The notes beneath the pieces were generated by a model. It saw nothing but the letters and a program-made list of their open reading frames with translations, searched no databases and was not told the origin of the DNA. Positions 8,036 through 18,103 of a stretch of DNA of 64,000 nucleotides are shown piece after piece. A program made the translations under genes and the position numbers. How positions within the stretch are numbered: the first letter of the stretch is position 1; each line of letters starts with the position of its first letter. The stretch is from Alkalibacterium gilvum (GTDB lineage: Bacteria > Bacillota > Bacilli > Lactobacillales > Carnobacteriaceae_A): assembly GCF_900109085.1 (NCBI RefSeq), contig NZ_FNYW01000002.1:62001-126000 (forward strand), written 5' to 3'.

Positions 8036-9406
8036 ATGGTAAAGGAGTACTTATCAGTTACTCAGTTAACACGTTACGTTAAAAGAAAGTTTGATTATGA
8101 TCCGTACCTGGAACGTGTATATGTAAAAGGTGAGATTTCAAACTATAATCCTAAACGGAGAAACAGCCATCAGTACTTTAGTATCAAAGATAAGGGAGCC
8201 AAGCTATCTGCCGTCTTATTTCAAAAAGAACAACGCAAATTGACTGTTGATTTAGAAGAAGGAATGAGCGTACTAGCTGTTGGCCGTCTATCGGTCTATG
8301 AAAAAACCGGTGCTTACCAGCTATATATTGATCATATCGAACCTGAAGGACTTGGTCAGCTTTATGCCGCGTATGAACAGACAAAGAAAAAATTAGCCGA
8401 AGAAGGTTTGTTTGAATCAAATTTAAAGAAACCCCTAGAGCGATTCCCACGGAAAATAGGGATCATCACAAGTAAAAGCGGCGCGGTAATAAGGGATATT
8501 CAAACAACAATAGAAAGACGATTCCCAATTGTAAAGCTTTATCTTTTTCCGGCAGTAGTGCAGGGGGAAAAAGCTGCAGACTCTATAGTGAAAAGTATAC
8601 AACAAGCGGACGAGGACTATGATTTAGATACACTCATAGTCGGTCGGGGAGGCGGCTCTTTTGAAGATTTATTTGCATTTAATGAAGAAAAAGTTGTCCG
8701 AGCGATTACCAAAGCGAAGACGCCAATCATTTCCTCCGTTGGACACGAAACAGACACAACCTTGTCCGATTTGGCATCAGATGTGAGAGCAGCCACACCG
8801 ACAGCAGCTGCAGAACTAGCCGTGCCCGTTTTAATAGATGAGATAGGTCGAATTGATTTAAATCAGCAACGTATTATACAGGGCATCACCAGTATGATTA
8901 GACGAGAAAAAGAAACAATCAAGCGGCTTGAACAATCCTATATCTTTAGACAACCGAGACGCTTATATGATGGTTACAGTCAAAATCTGGATCAACTGAC
9001 GAACCAATTAATGCGAGTAACTGATAACCAACTGAAAGAAGAAAAATACCGGCTGCATCTTCTAAATCAAAGTCTGAATGCTATGCATCCTGGTATAAAA
9101 ATTAAACAGTCAGCCAGCTCCTTGGACACGCTGACGAATCAATTGCACTCCGCCGCAAAGCAACGTGTGACTGACAGCAAAAAAGATGTCGCTGCTTTAA
9201 TTCAATCACTGGATCATTTATCCCCTTTGAAAACAATCAGTAGGGGATATGCCATAGCACAAAGCAAAGCAACTGTAATTAAATCAGTGGATCAAGTAAA
9301 AGCAGAGGATCCAATCAGTATTATGGTTTCAGACGGATTAATAAAGGCGAGAGTAGAAGAAGCTGAGAAAAAAGACAATGACTTTAAGGGAGATCATCAT
9401 GAGTAA
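8036..9406 (+). CDS. xseA: Exodeoxyribonuclease VII large subunit
   Basis: Catalytic subunit (456 aa) of the nuclease that degrades single-stranded DNA to short oligonucleotides. The N-terminal OB-fold (YLSVTQLTRYVKRKFDYD...) binds DNA; the catalytic domain shows GVITSKSGAVIRDI-like and GRGGGSFEDLFAFN...SSVGHETDTTLSDLASD...ATPTAAAEL-type motifs, followed by a long coiled coil (residues about 280-390). AAAGGAAA lies before the ATG. The last 8 bases overlap xseB. Confidence 0.95.
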   Translation: MVKEYLSVTQLTRYVKRKFDYDPYLERVYVKGEISNYNPKRRNSHQYFSIKDKGAKLSAVLFQKEQRKLTVDLEEGMSVLAVGRLSVYEKTGAYQLYIDHIEPEGLGQLYAAYEQTKKKLAEEGLFESNLKKPLERFPRKIGIITSKSGAVIRDIQTTIERRFPIVKLYLFPAVVQGEKAADSIVKSIQQADEDYDLDTLIVGRGGGSFEDLFAFNEEKVVRAITKAKTPIISSVGHETDTTLSDLASDVRAATPTAAAELAVPVLIDEIGRIDLNQQRIIQGITSMIRREKETIKRLEQSYIFRQPRRLYDGYSQNLDQLTNQLMRVTDNQLKEEKYRLHLLNQSLNAMHPGIKIKQSASSLDTLTNQLHSAAKQRVTDSKKDVAALIQSLDHLSPLKTISRGYAIAQSKATVIKSVDQVKAEDPISIMVSDGLIKARVEEAEKKDNDFKGDHHE

Positions 9407-9614
9407 CGAAAAAACATTCGATGAAGCGATAAAAGAATTAGAAACAATTGTACAAAAACTAGAACAAGGCGACGTTCCTTTAGAAGAAGCATTGGATCAG
9501 TTCCAAGAAGGAATCAAGTTAAGTCGCCACTGTAAAAGTATTGTAGAAAATGCTGAAAAGACAGTAACGACAATGGTGAATGAAAATGGAACTGAAGAAT
9601 TACTTGAAGACTAG
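9399..9614 (+). CDS. xseB: Exodeoxyribonuclease VII small subunit
   Basis: A 71-aa helical protein (SNEKTFDEAIKELETIVQKLE...) that binds XseA in several copies. ATG 9399 was chosen over the in-frame ATG 9378 because AAGGGAG lies 8 bases before it and the resulting N-terminus matches XseB proteins. Overlaps the end of xseA. Confidence 0.93.
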   Translation: MSNEKTFDEAIKELETIVQKLEQGDVPLEEALDQFQEGIKLSRHCKSIVENAEKTVTTMVNENGTEELLED

Positions 9615-9646
9615 AATGAATAAAAATCACGTTAAAGGAGTCTGCT

Positions 9647-10528
9647 ATGTATTTTCAGACATTTACAGAGCAATATAAGAGCGTATTTGAAGATTATTTG
9701 ACTCGTCTTGTTCAAGAACAAAGTCAAACAGACGTTGAAGCAGCTATGAATTATTCCTTAAAAGCAGGAGGTAAACGTCTACGTCCCCTTCTTTTAATTG
9801 CCTTAGTCAAGGCATTTAAAAAGAATGATAAAGAAGCTTTTCCTGTTGCTGCAGCTTTGGAAATGATTCATACCTATTCACTTATACATGATGATTTACC
9901 TGCAATGGATGACGATGATTTAAGAAGAGGCAAACCGGCCAATCATATTAAGTTTTCTGAAGCAACGGCAATATTAGCAGGTGATGCTTTACTTACTAAA
10001 GCCTTTGAAATCCTAGCAGAAGCTAAGTATTCTGACAAAGCGAAAATTTCACTTATTAAAGAATTAGCGTTTGCTTCAGGACATGAAGGAATGATCGGTG
10101 GACAGCAAGCAGATATGGATGGCGAAAAGCAAGAGTTATCGATCGAGCAACTATCAGCGATACATTATCGTAAAACGGGTAGGCTTATTATTTTTGCCTT
10201 TAGATCCGCAGGTATTTTATCAGATTTAAATGAAGAAATGAAAATAACCTTGGATAAGATTGCTGAGAAAATTGGTATAGCCTACCAAATCAGAGACGAT
10301 ATTCTTGATGTAAGTAGTTCAGAAGAAGAGTTGGGCAAGCGTGTAGGGTCAGATCTGAAACAAGGAAAAAGTACGTATCCTTCTTTATTAGGAATAGACT
10401 CTGCTAAGCGTTTACTAAAGGAGCATCTAAATGAGGCGCTAAGGCTAAATAAAGAGATTAAAAACCATGTGGAGAGCTACGACGAGGAACTACTGGCAAC
10501 CTTTATAGCGTCCATTAAGCTGAAGTGA
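9647..10528 (+). CDS. ispA: Farnesyl/geranyl diphosphate synthase
   Basis: Trans-prenyltransferase of 293 aa that condenses isopentenyl diphosphate with allylic diphosphates to supply undecaprenyl and quinone precursors. The first aspartate-rich motif (DDLPAMDDDDLRRG) starts at residue 82; the second (RDDILD) lies near residue 220; KAGGKRLRP binds substrate diphosphate. AAAGGAG precedes the ATG. In the usual xseAB-ispA operon position. Confidence 0.94.
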   Translation: MYFQTFTEQYKSVFEDYLTRLVQEQSQTDVEAAMNYSLKAGGKRLRPLLLIALVKAFKKNDKEAFPVAAALEMIHTYSLIHDDLPAMDDDDLRRGKPANHIKFSEATAILAGDALLTKAFEILAEAKYSDKAKISLIKELAFASGHEGMIGGQQADMDGEKQELSIEQLSAIHYRKTGRLIIFAFRSAGILSDLNEEMKITLDKIAEKIGIAYQIRDDILDVSSSEEELGKRVGSDLKQGKSTYPSLLGIDSAKRLLKEHLNEALRLNKEIKNHVESYDEELLATFIASIKLK

Positions 10529-10549
10529 AAGATTTAGTGAGGTGAAAAA

Positions 10550-11353
10550 GTGAAAAAAGAACGAGCTGATGAGTTGCTTGTTGCTCAAGGTTGGGCAGAA
10601 GACGCTGAAAAAGCAAAGCGCTATATCATGTCTGGAAAGGCGTATACGAGCAAAGAAGAACAAATCTTTACAGCTGGAGAAAAATGGCCGAAAGAGACCA
10701 TTGTGTATATTAAAGGCTTAGGTCAACCCTATGTCAGTCGTGGTGGGCATAAATTGAAAAAAGCATTGGATGATTTCAACATTGATATTAAAGAGCGTAT
10801 TGCTTTAGATATCGGTGCATCAACGGGAGGCTTCACAGATGTCTGTCTAAGACAAGGGGCAGCGCTTGTTTATGCATTAGACGTTGGGACAAACCAGCTT
10901 GCTTGGAAATTACGTATTGATGAACGTGTAGAGGTCATGGAACAAACAAATTTTCGACACGTCACGATAGATGACTTTCAAAGAGGGCAGCCAGAATTTG
11001 CAACAATCGATGTCTCTTTTATTTCACTGAAAAAGATTTTCAAAACGTTGAAAATGATACTCAAAAAAAACGGCGAGATTGTGGCGCTTATCAAACCACA
11101 ATTCGAAGCGAAAAAAGAAGATGTTGGTAGCAAAGGGATTATTAAAGATCCAGCTATTCACGAAGCAGTGGTAAAGGATATTGTAGACTATCTTTATGAC
11201 CAAGGCTTTGAAGTGCAAAAAGTTATTCCTTCCCCGATAAAGGGTGGAAAAGGGAACAAAGAATTTCTTGCCCATATTGTTTTCAAGAATGAGCCTGAAT
11301 TGACAAAGAAAGAACACATGGAAAAGAACGTTAATGCGTCCCTTTTTTTATAA
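10550..11353 (+). CDS. tlyA: TlyA-family rRNA 2'-O-ribose methyltransferase
   Basis: A 267-aa protein with an N-terminal S4 RNA-binding domain (residues about 1-62) and an FtsJ/RrmJ-type methyltransferase domain (SAM motif ALDIGASTGGFTD near residue 87). TlyA family members methylate cytidine 2'-OH in rRNA; older names call them haemolysin A. B. subtilis yqxC is the ortholog by position before argR/ahrC and recN. GTG start with GAGGTG upstream. Confidence 0.9.
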   Translation: MKKERADELLVAQGWAEDAEKAKRYIMSGKAYTSKEEQIFTAGEKWPKETIVYIKGLGQPYVSRGGHKLKKALDDFNIDIKERIALDIGASTGGFTDVCLRQGAALVYALDVGTNQLAWKLRIDERVEVMEQTNFRHVTIDDFQRGQPEFATIDVSFISLKKIFKTLKMILKKNGEIVALIKPQFEAKKEDVGSKGIIKDPAIHEAVVKDIVDYLYDQGFEVQKVIPSPIKGGKGNKEFLAHIVFKNEPELTKKEHMEKNVNASLFL

Positions 11354-11445
11354 CGAATTCACTGTATAAGTGAAGAAGATAAAAGATTAACATCAAACTC
11401 TATTTTTAAAATTGTCAAAGAACTTCTGATTCTAAAGTGTATATA

Positions 11446-11474
11446 TTGTAAGAAACACTTAAAAGACGTATAAT
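11446..11474 (+). promoter_or_regulatory. Sigma-A promoter of argR
   Basis: TTGTAA at 11446-11451 and TATAAT at 11469-11474 with a 17-base spacer, 74 bases before argR. A nearby AT-rich imperfect palindrome (TGTATAAATATACT, about 11488-11501) could be an ARG-box-like operator, but the match is weak. Confidence 0.6.
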
Positions 11475-11547
11475 TAAAGCGGATAAAGTGTATAAATATA
11501 CTGAAGAATTCCTGATTTGACAATGTGAAAATTATAGGAGTGACAAA

Positions 11548-11997
11548 ATGAAAAAGAATGAAAGACATCATTTGCTCAGGAAACTTGTCCAAGAAGATGT
11601 AATCAAAAAACAGGAAGATTTTGTTGATAAACTTCATGAAAGAGGTATAGAAGTGACGCAAGCAACAATTTCAAGAGATATGAAGGAGTTGCAGCTCGTA
11701 AAAGCTCCCGCTCAAAATGGTGGGTATCGATACAATTTACCTCCTGAAATAGATTATGACGTGTCGCAAAAACTTTCACGTTTAATGAAAGATGCCTTTG
11801 TATCAATTGATACGCAACGCGAATTTGTGTTGATCCGTACGTTACCCGGGAATGCCTTTGCCTTGGCAGCCTTGATCGAAGCGGCTAGATACAAAGAAAT
11901 GTTTGGGTGTATTTCTGGAGACGATACTGTTTTAGTTATTAGCCGTGATGAGAAAAGTGCCCAACGTTTACAGAAAAAAATCATCTCCTTTATATAA
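11548..11997 (+). CDS. argR: Arginine repressor ArgR/AhrC
   Basis: A 149-aa hexameric regulator that uses arginine as corepressor. The N-terminal winged helix-turn-helix (residues about 1-65) has the family motif VTQATISRDMKEL; the C-terminal domain has GNAFALAALIE and GCISGDDTVLVI, where arginine binds and trimers form. The length is normal. ATAGGAGTGACAAA precedes ATG. It is conserved next to recN in Firmicutes. Confidence 0.94.
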   Translation: MKKNERHHLLRKLVQEDVIKKQEDFVDKLHERGIEVTQATISRDMKELQLVKAPAQNGGYRYNLPPEIDYDVSQKLSRLMKDAFVSIDTQREFVLIRTLPGNAFALAALIEAARYKEMFGCISGDDTVLVISRDEKSAQRLQKKIISFI

Positions 11998-12028
11998 TAA
12001 AATCATTAACAAATTAGGAGGTTTGTCT

Positions 12029-13735
12029 TTGTTAGAATCACTGCATATCAAGAACTTTGCAATCATTGAAGAGTTGTCTTTAAGTTTTAAAAAAGGTATG
12101 ACTGTGTTAACTGGTGAAACAGGAGCAGGAAAGTCTATTATAATTGACGCAGTTGGACTACTTGCAGGTGGAAGAGGATCAACTGAATTTGTCCGCTATG
12201 GCACAAAGAAATGTGTGTTGGAAGGCGAATTTAAATTCAGGCCATCAAAAGATTTACTGGCGCTCCTTTCAGAGCATGAAATTGAACATGTTGAAAATAC
12301 TTTGCTTATCCAACGAGAAATCTTTATGAGTGGGCGAACGGTCTGCCGTATAAATGGCAGTATTGTAACCATCGCTGTGTTGAAAGAAATTGGAACCCAT
12401 CTTATTGATATACATGGACAGAATGAACACCAGGAACTTATGATGACAGAAAATCATAGCTTTCTTTTAGACAGTTTTGGACAAAAAGAACTCCACAAAT
12501 TAAAAAAAGACTATCAAAACATTTACAGAGAATATAGACAACTGACAAAAGAACGGCAAGAATGGGCTTTTAATGAACAGGAAATAGCACAGAGACTGGA
12601 TATTTTAAGGTATCAAGTTGATGAAATCGAAGCAGCCCAACTCCATCCTCACGAAGAAGAAAATCTACTGGAGGAAGAGAAAAAATTAGCTAATCATCAG
12701 GCTATCGTTAAAGCTCTCTCAACGAGCTATGCTGCTTTGCAGGGAGAAGAATATAGCGGTCTGGATACGGTAGGGAAAGCCATGGAAGAGATGGCAGCTG
12801 TAGAAAATATCGATAGTTCCTTTAAACAGTTATCTGAAAACCTATCTGCAACGTACTTTCAACTCCAGGAAATTGCTAGTGATATATATACGGAGCTAGA
12901 CGGCCTTGAGTATGATGAAGAGAGATTGAACGACATTGAAGCCCGCTTAAATGTTATTCAACAGCTTAAGCGTAAATATGGGGATAGCGTGGAAAAAATC
13001 TTGAATCATTTTGAACAGTCAGAAAAAGAGTTGAAAAAGTTAGAAAACAGGGAAGAACAAGTGGATGGACTAAGTAGGAAAATAAAAACGGCCTATGATA
13101 AAGCGCAAAAACTAGCTGAAACGTTATCTAAAAGCCGAAGAGAAATAGCTATCGGCCTAGAAAAAAGCATTCAAAAACAGTTGAAAGAACTTTATATGGA
13201 AAAAGTTGAATTTTCCGTTATGTTTAAAGAGTGTAAGGAACCTGAATCCAAAGAACCCCAATTGAACGAACAGGGGATGGATAAAATTGAATTCTTTATT
13301 TCAACAAATCCCGGTGAACCATTGAAGCCTTTAAGTAAGGTTGCTTCTGGTGGAGAACTATCACGAATGATGCTGGCAATGAAGACGATTTTTTCTCAAT
13401 CACAAGGCATTACGAGTATTATATTTGATGAAGTAGATACAGGTGTTAGTGGCCGCGTGGCACAGTCAATAGCGGATAAAATTTATTCGGTAGCTAAACA
13501 CTCACAGGTTTTATGTATCACGCATCTACCACAAGTTGCTGCTATGGCAGATCAACATCTTTATATCAAAAAATCAACAGATGATGAGCGAACGCAGACC
13601 AGTATGGAGCGCCTTGTTAAAAATAAACGCATTGAAGAAATTGCGCGTATGCTTTCAGGGGATGAGTTAACTCAGCTAACAAAGGAAACAGCAGCCGAAT
13701 TACTCAAACTTGCGCAGAAGAAAAAAGTAGGATAA
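12029..13735 (+). CDS. recN: DNA repair ATPase RecN
   Basis: SMC-like protein (568 aa) that gathers double-strand break ends. The Walker A motif GETGAGKS starts at residue 29, the long coiled coil covers residues about 155-375, the ABC signature region VASGGELSRMMLA follows, and the Walker B motif IIFDEVDTGVSG is near residue 470. TTG 12029 was chosen: TTAGGAGG sits 7 bases before it and the product starts LESLHIKNFAIIE like other RecN proteins; an in-frame upstream extension into argR lacks a ribosome site. Confidence 0.95.
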   Translation: MLESLHIKNFAIIEELSLSFKKGMTVLTGETGAGKSIIIDAVGLLAGGRGSTEFVRYGTKKCVLEGEFKFRPSKDLLALLSEHEIEHVENTLLIQREIFMSGRTVCRINGSIVTIAVLKEIGTHLIDIHGQNEHQELMMTENHSFLLDSFGQKELHKLKKDYQNIYREYRQLTKERQEWAFNEQEIAQRLDILRYQVDEIEAAQLHPHEEENLLEEEKKLANHQAIVKALSTSYAALQGEEYSGLDTVGKAMEEMAAVENIDSSFKQLSENLSATYFQLQEIASDIYTELDGLEYDEERLNDIEARLNVIQQLKRKYGDSVEKILNHFEQSEKELKKLENREEQVDGLSRKIKTAYDKAQKLAETLSKSRREIAIGLEKSIQKQLKELYMEKVEFSVMFKECKEPESKEPQLNEQGMDKIEFFISTNPGEPLKPLSKVASGGELSRMMLAMKTIFSQSQGITSIIFDEVDTGVSGRVAQSIADKIYSVAKHSQVLCITHLPQVAAMADQHLYIKKSTDDERTQTSMERLVKNKRIEEIARMLSGDELTQLTKETAAELLKLAQKKKVG

Positions 13736-13737
13736 AT

Positions 13738-13772
13738 AAAAAAACCTCTTGCTGATAACAGACAAGAGATTT
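13738..13772 (-). terminator. Terminator of the small minus-strand gene, next to the recN end
   Basis: Read on the minus strand, CTCTTGTCTG and CAGCAAGAG form a stem followed by a T-rich run. It lies in the 59-bp gap between convergent recN and the 38-codon gene. Confidence 0.72.
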
Positions 13773-13794
13773 TAAATAAATGAATAATTTTTTA

Positions 13795-13911
13795 TTAGAG
13801 TACGCTTAGTAGTGAAGCAAATACGGGAACAATCAATGTCAGAACAAGAATACCAATAATAATGCGTGACATTGTGCTTGTAGATCCTTTTTCTTTTTTA
13901 TGATTAGGCAT
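13795..13911 (-). CDS. 38-aa membrane protein, DUF4044-like
   Basis: A short open frame with ATG at 13911 reading MPNHKKEKGSTSTMSRII and then one hydrophobic helix (IIIGILVLTLIVPVFASLL), ending in TAA at 13795. A basic, hydrophilic N-terminus plus one C-terminal membrane helix is typical of the small DUF4044 proteins of Lactobacillales. AGAGGG lies before the start, and a terminator follows the stop. The DUF assignment is by resemblance of layout only; no function is known. Confidence 0.7.
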   Translation of the reverse strand: MPNHKKEKGSTSTMSRIIIGILVLTLIVPVFASLLSVL

Positions 13912-14085
13912 AGGAGTGCACCCTCTTTCTTATTTCGTTCAGGTATTAAGTGTACTCAAAGTAAGTTTAAATTGCAAGAGTCAAGATGAGAGTATAAAAA
14001 GTGTTCATATTTTGTTAATATATAGAGAGAAAGAGTTTATAATTAAACTATTGAAATCAAAAGAGTAAATGGAGGAGTTTGATTA

Positions 14086-15525
14086 ATGAGTAAACAACAA
14101 GTCGGCGTTATTGGAATGGCCGTTATGGGTAAGAATTTAGCACTGAATATTGAAAGTCGAGGATACTCGGTATCGCTATATAACCGTACCTCTTCAAAAA
14201 CAACTTCTGTTATAGAAGAAAATCCAGATAAAAATGTGGTTGCAACATATGACTTAGAAGAATTTGTTGAGTCACTTGAAAAACCGAGAAAAATTTTGTT
14301 AATGGTACAAGCAGGAAAAGGAACAGATGCAGTGATCCAACAGTTACTTCCTTTCTTAAATAAAGATGATATCCTTATTGACGGCGGAAACACTTTCTAT
14401 AAAGATACAATACGTCGTAGTAAGGAACTAGCTGATTCTGGTATAAACTTTATCGGTACGGGTGTATCAGGCGGAGAAGAAGGCGCGCTTAAAGGGCCTG
14501 CTATCATGCCTGGCGGACAGAAGGAAGCGTACGATCTTGTCGCACCTATCCTTGAGAAAATTGCAGCTAAAGCACCTGCAGACGGAGAACCATGTGTGAC
14601 TTATATTGGTCCTAACGGTGCAGGGCACTATGTTAAAATGGTTCATAACGGAATCGAATATGGTGATATGCAGCTTATTGCTGAATCTTATGACCTAATG
14701 AAAAATATGGTTGGCTTATCCAATGAAGAAGCAGCCGAAGTCTTCAAAGAATGGAATGAAGGCGAACTAGACAGCTTCTTGATTGATATCACAGCGGATG
14801 CCTTAACTAAGAAAGACGCAGAAACTGGGAAAGATATGATAGACGTGATCCTGGACCGTGCGGGTAATAAAGGAACAGGAAAATGGACATCTCAAAGTGC
14901 TCTTGATCTGGGTATTCCATTGCCACTTATTACAGAATCCGTGTTTGCACGCTATATTTCAGCTATGAAAGAAGAACGTGTAGAAGCAAGCAAAGTACTG
15001 CCTAAGCCGGCAGCTAAATTATATGATGGCGACAAAAAAGAACTAATCGAAAAAATGCGTGAAGCATTATACTTCAGTAAAATCATGAGTTATGCTCAAG
15101 GTTTTGCACAGATGGGTACGGCTTCTGAAGAATACGGTTGGGATCTCGAGTATGGTGAAATTGCTAAAATATTCCGTGCAGGCTGTATTATTCGTGCAGG
15201 CTTCTTGCAAAAAATCACTGAAGCTTATGAGCGTGAACCAAAACTTAAAAACCTTGTCTTAGATGAGTACTTTATGGACATTGCTAAGAGATACCAGCAG
15301 TCTGTAAGAGACCTAGTTGGATTAGCGGTTCAAGCAGGCGTTCCTGTACCAGCCTTCTCATCTGCTATTGCTTACTACGACTCATATCGTTCAGAACGTT
15401 TACCGGCAAATATGATCCAAGCTCAACGGGATTATTTCGGTGCACACACATATGAGCGTGTCGACAAAGAAGGCCAATTCCACTTTGATTGGTATGGCAA
15501 CAACGGCGAAGAGAAATGGAATTAA
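14086..15525 (+). CDS. gnd: 6-phosphogluconate dehydrogenase, decarboxylating
   Basis: Oxidises 6-phosphogluconate to ribulose 5-phosphate, CO2 and NADPH in the pentose phosphate pathway. The 479-aa length is that of the long, NADP-type enzymes. The N-terminal Rossmann motif is [15 protein letters not shown] with R at the end of the second strand (YNRTSSK); GVSGGEEGA and the substrate loop around [16 protein letters not shown] are present, as is the C-terminal tail. GGAGGAG lies before the ATG. Monocistronic, with its own terminator. Confidence 0.97.
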   Translation: MSKQQVGVIGMAVMGKNLALNIESRGYSVSLYNRTSSKTTSVIEENPDKNVVATYDLEEFVESLEKPRKILLMVQAGKGTDAVIQQLLPFLNKDDILIDGGNTFYKDTIRRSKELADSGINFIGTGVSGGEEGALKGPAIMPGGQKEAYDLVAPILEKIAAKAPADGEPCVTYIGPNGAGHYVKMVHNGIEYGDMQLIAESYDLMKNMVGLSNEEAAEVFKEWNEGELDSFLIDITADALTKKDAETGKDMIDVILDRAGNKGTGKWTSQSALDLGIPLPLITESVFARYISAMKEERVEASKVLPKPAAKLYDGDKKELIEKMREALYFSKIMSYAQGFAQMGTASEEYGWDLEYGEIAKIFRAGCIIRAGFLQKITEAYEREPKLKNLVLDEYFMDIAKRYQQSVRDLVGLAVQAGVPVPAFSSAIAYYDSYRSERLPANMIQAQRDYFGAHTYERVDKEGQFHFDWYGNNGEEKWN

Positions 15526-15552
15526 TAATACCAAACATTACTGAATAAGCTT

Positions 15553-15591
15553 TCATAGTAGGTTTTCATTTAGAAAACCTACTATTTTCAT
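15553..15591 (+). terminator. Intrinsic terminator after gnd
   Basis: ATAGTAGGTTTTC and GAAAACCTACTAT are perfect 13-base arms around a short loop (ATTTA), followed by TTTTC. Confidence 0.88.
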
Positions 15592-15743
15592 ATCATACAG
15601 ACTTTCTTTAGAAGGCCTGTAGAATTAGCTTAGTCTTATATTTCTAATTAGTTAAAGATGTGGTAAACTGAAAGTGTGATACAGCAATGAAAATCGCATG
15701 TAAGTAAATAGTCAGATGTAAAAATAGGGTAGGAGTGAAAAAT

Positions 15744-16436
15744 GTGGCAAAGATTTTAATTATTGAAGATGAAAAGAATTTGGCTCGCTTTGTTGAACTT
15801 GAGCTAACACATGAAAATTTTGAAACAGAAGTCCGTTTTGATGGACGTTCTGGACTTGAAGCTGCAATTGATCCAAAAAAAGAATGGGACATTATTTTAC
15901 TTGATTTAATGCTTCCTGAGTTGAATGGTATAGATGTTGCAAGACGCATACGCCAGGTAAGCAATGTACCAATTATTATGATGACAGCGCGCGATTCAGT
16001 TATAGACCGTGTGTCTGGATTTGATCATGGTGCCGATGATTATGTCGTGAAACCTTTTGCAATCGAAGAATTACTAGCCCGAATGCGCGCATTGCTTCGT
16101 CGTATCGAAATTGAAACAGAAGAAAACATTAGTCGACAAACGACAATTAATTACAAAGATATCACTGTAGAAAAAGAAAATCGCATAGTTAAACGTGGCG
16201 ATGAAATTATTGAATTGACAAAGAGAGAATACGAATTACTTGTGGAATTAATGGAAAACTTGAATGTCGTTCTTTCTCGTGAAGTTCTACTTAATAAAGT
16301 ATGGGGATACGAAACAGAAGTCGAAACTAATGTAGTGGATGTCTACATTAGATACCTAAGAAATAAAATCGATGTGTCTGGAAAAGAGAGCTATATTCAA
16401 ACGGTTAGAGGAACGGGCTATGTGATGCGCACGTGA
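15744..16436 (+). CDS. arlR: OmpR-family response regulator of the ArlR/CovR type
   Basis: A 230-aa regulator: receiver domain (residues about 1-120) with acidic pocket EDE, phosphoacceptor Asp in LLDLMLPE and KPFAIEELLAR, then a winged-helix DNA-binding domain (about 130-228) with SYIQTVRGTGYVMR. The opening KILIIEDEKNLARFVELEL and the whole frame resemble streptococcal CovR/CsrR and staphylococcal ArlR. GTG 15744 was chosen because GTAGGAG sits 8 bases upstream; GTG 15735 touches the ribosome site. It overlaps the kinase gene by 4 bases. Confidence 0.9.
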   Translation: MAKILIIEDEKNLARFVELELTHENFETEVRFDGRSGLEAAIDPKKEWDIILLDLMLPELNGIDVARRIRQVSNVPIIMMTARDSVIDRVSGFDHGADDYVVKPFAIEELLARMRALLRRIEIETEENISRQTTINYKDITVEKENRIVKRGDEIIELTKREYELLVELMENLNVVLSREVLLNKVWGYETEVETNVVDVYIRYLRNKIDVSGKESYIQTVRGTGYVMRT

Positions 16437-17977
16437 ATTCTCAAGCAGCCGTTGATACGAAAGGAATAAACGAGAAAAAACGTATTTCTTTAAGATGGAA
16501 GTGGACTATCGGGGCTGCAATTGCTTTATTCTTAACGTACACTATTTTTTCCACCATTCTATTTATTACCTTCCAACAGTTCATGATAGATAATGAACAG
16601 CAGGCAGTAAGAAATGTCATGGTGAATTTGACTGAACGTTTTGGTCAGAATTTTTATGATTTAACTGAAGAAGATGTAGAAGAAGTTTTGAACCAGCATG
16701 AACTCTACTTAACGCCTGAAACACCAATTCTTGAAGAGTCGCAGAACCAGCGCAGTACGCCTTTGCGCGCCAGCCAGAGCAGTATTATTATAAGAGTGTA
16801 TAACTCAGAAGAAGAGCTATTATATCGCACGAATGAAGTAGACATCGATTTTGAAGCAAAAGAGACACTTCAAATAGATACAGTTGAAGAAGGACCAAAT
16901 GGCGAGGCACTTTCAGCTATCACACCTGTTTATTCTTTTTTGAATAATGAAAAAATCGGCTATGTACAGGTTGTAAATACTTTGTCCTCCTACCATGATT
17001 TAATTAAAAGTGTATTTGGTGCAATACTTTTGACAGGCGTCATTGCCTTACTTTTTAGTGGAGTGATTGGTTACATTATTGCCATCTTTTTCCTACAGCC
17101 GATCAGGCGATTGACCGAAGCTATGCATATTGTTAAAAAAGATCCTGAATCTCATCAACGTATAGATGTAGGGGATGGGAAAGATGAACTGACGGAATTA
17201 GCCAACGCGTATAATGCTATGCTAAATCGTATGCAAAGGAATATTGAGCAGCAGAAGCAATTTGTGGAAGATGTTTCGCATGAATTGCGTACTCCGGTAG
17301 CAGTCGTTGAAGGACATATGAAATTGTTAAATCGATGGGGGAAAGACGATCCCGTAGTTTTAGATGAATCACTCAGCGCTTCCCTTCAAGAGATTGAGCG
17401 TATGAAGAGTCTGGTACAAGAGATGCTTGATCTCTCTCGTGCGGAACAAGTCGACATTCATTATAAAGATGAACGCACATCAGTAAGAGAATTGGTTAAT
17501 CAGACATATAATAACTTCCAACTTGTTCATCCTGATTTTACTTTTATCCTCGACGATGATTTAAGTGAGGACAACTACGTCAATATTTACCGTAACCATT
17601 TGGAGCAGATACTGATTATCCTTCTTGATAATGCTGTTAAGTACTCTACAAATGAAAAAACAGTGCATTTGAGTGCTTCTAATAATGGTCCGAATATCCA
17701 AATTGCTGTTCAGGATTTCGGTGAGGGGATGACTGAAGAAGATACTGAAAAAATATTCCATCGCTTTTACCGTGTAGATAAAGCAAGAAGTCGTTACAAA
17801 GGTGGAAATGGCTTAGGACTAGCTATTGCTAAAGAACTGATTGAAGGATATAAAGGAGAAATATGGGCTGAAAGTGTACTCAATCATGGGTCCATTTTCA
17901 GAGTTGAACTTCCTAAACTTAAGGACCAAGAAAATCAGACAAGTGATGAAACACGAAAACATACTAAAAATAAATAA
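16433..17977 (+). CDS. arlS: Sensor histidine kinase of the ArlS/CovS type
   Basis: A 514-aa membrane kinase and partner of the preceding regulator. There are two membrane segments (about residues 24-48 and 195-222) around an extracytoplasmic sensor domain, then HAMP (222-275), HisKA with the phosphorylated His in FVEDVSHELRTPVAVVEGH (about 275-340), and an ATPase domain with N box (LLDNAVKYS), G1 (DFGEGM) and G2 (GGNGLGLAI). GTG start in a GTGA overlap. ArlRS/CovRS systems control surface and virulence-type genes in relatives; the target genes here are unknown. Confidence 0.92.
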   Translation: MNSQAAVDTKGINEKKRISLRWKWTIGAAIALFLTYTIFSTILFITFQQFMIDNEQQAVRNVMVNLTERFGQNFYDLTEEDVEEVLNQHELYLTPETPILEESQNQRSTPLRASQSSIIIRVYNSEEELLYRTNEVDIDFEAKETLQIDTVEEGPNGEALSAITPVYSFLNNEKIGYVQVVNTLSSYHDLIKSVFGAILLTGVIALLFSGVIGYIIAIFFLQPIRRLTEAMHIVKKDPESHQRIDVGDGKDELTELANAYNAMLNRMQRNIEQQKQFVEDVSHELRTPVAVVEGHMKLLNRWGKDDPVVLDESLSASLQEIERMKSLVQEMLDLSRAEQVDIHYKDERTSVRELVNQTYNNFQLVHPDFTFILDDDLSEDNYVNIYRNHLEQILIILLDNAVKYSTNEKTVHLSASNNGPNIQIAVQDFGEGMTEEDTEKIFHRFYRVDKARSRYKGGNGLGLAIAKELIEGYKGEIWAESVLNHGSIFRVELPKLKDQENQTSDETRKHTKNK

Positions 17978-17987
17978 AATAATCATG

Positions 17988-18027
17988 CCGGATCATACGA
18001 AAATTGTGTGGTTCGGTTTTTATTTTT
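17988..18027 (+). terminator. Intrinsic terminator after the two-component operon
   Basis: Arms 17988-17998 (CCGGATCATAC) and 18006-18016 (GTGTGGTTCGG) pair over 11 positions with three G-U pairs, followed by TTTTTATTTTT. Confidence 0.82.
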
Positions 18028-18103
18028 GGAAAAAAGTGATTTTTAAATTTTTATGACAATTAATAATATAGAAGCAAAAATAATTTTTAACTGGAGGAGT
18101 AAA

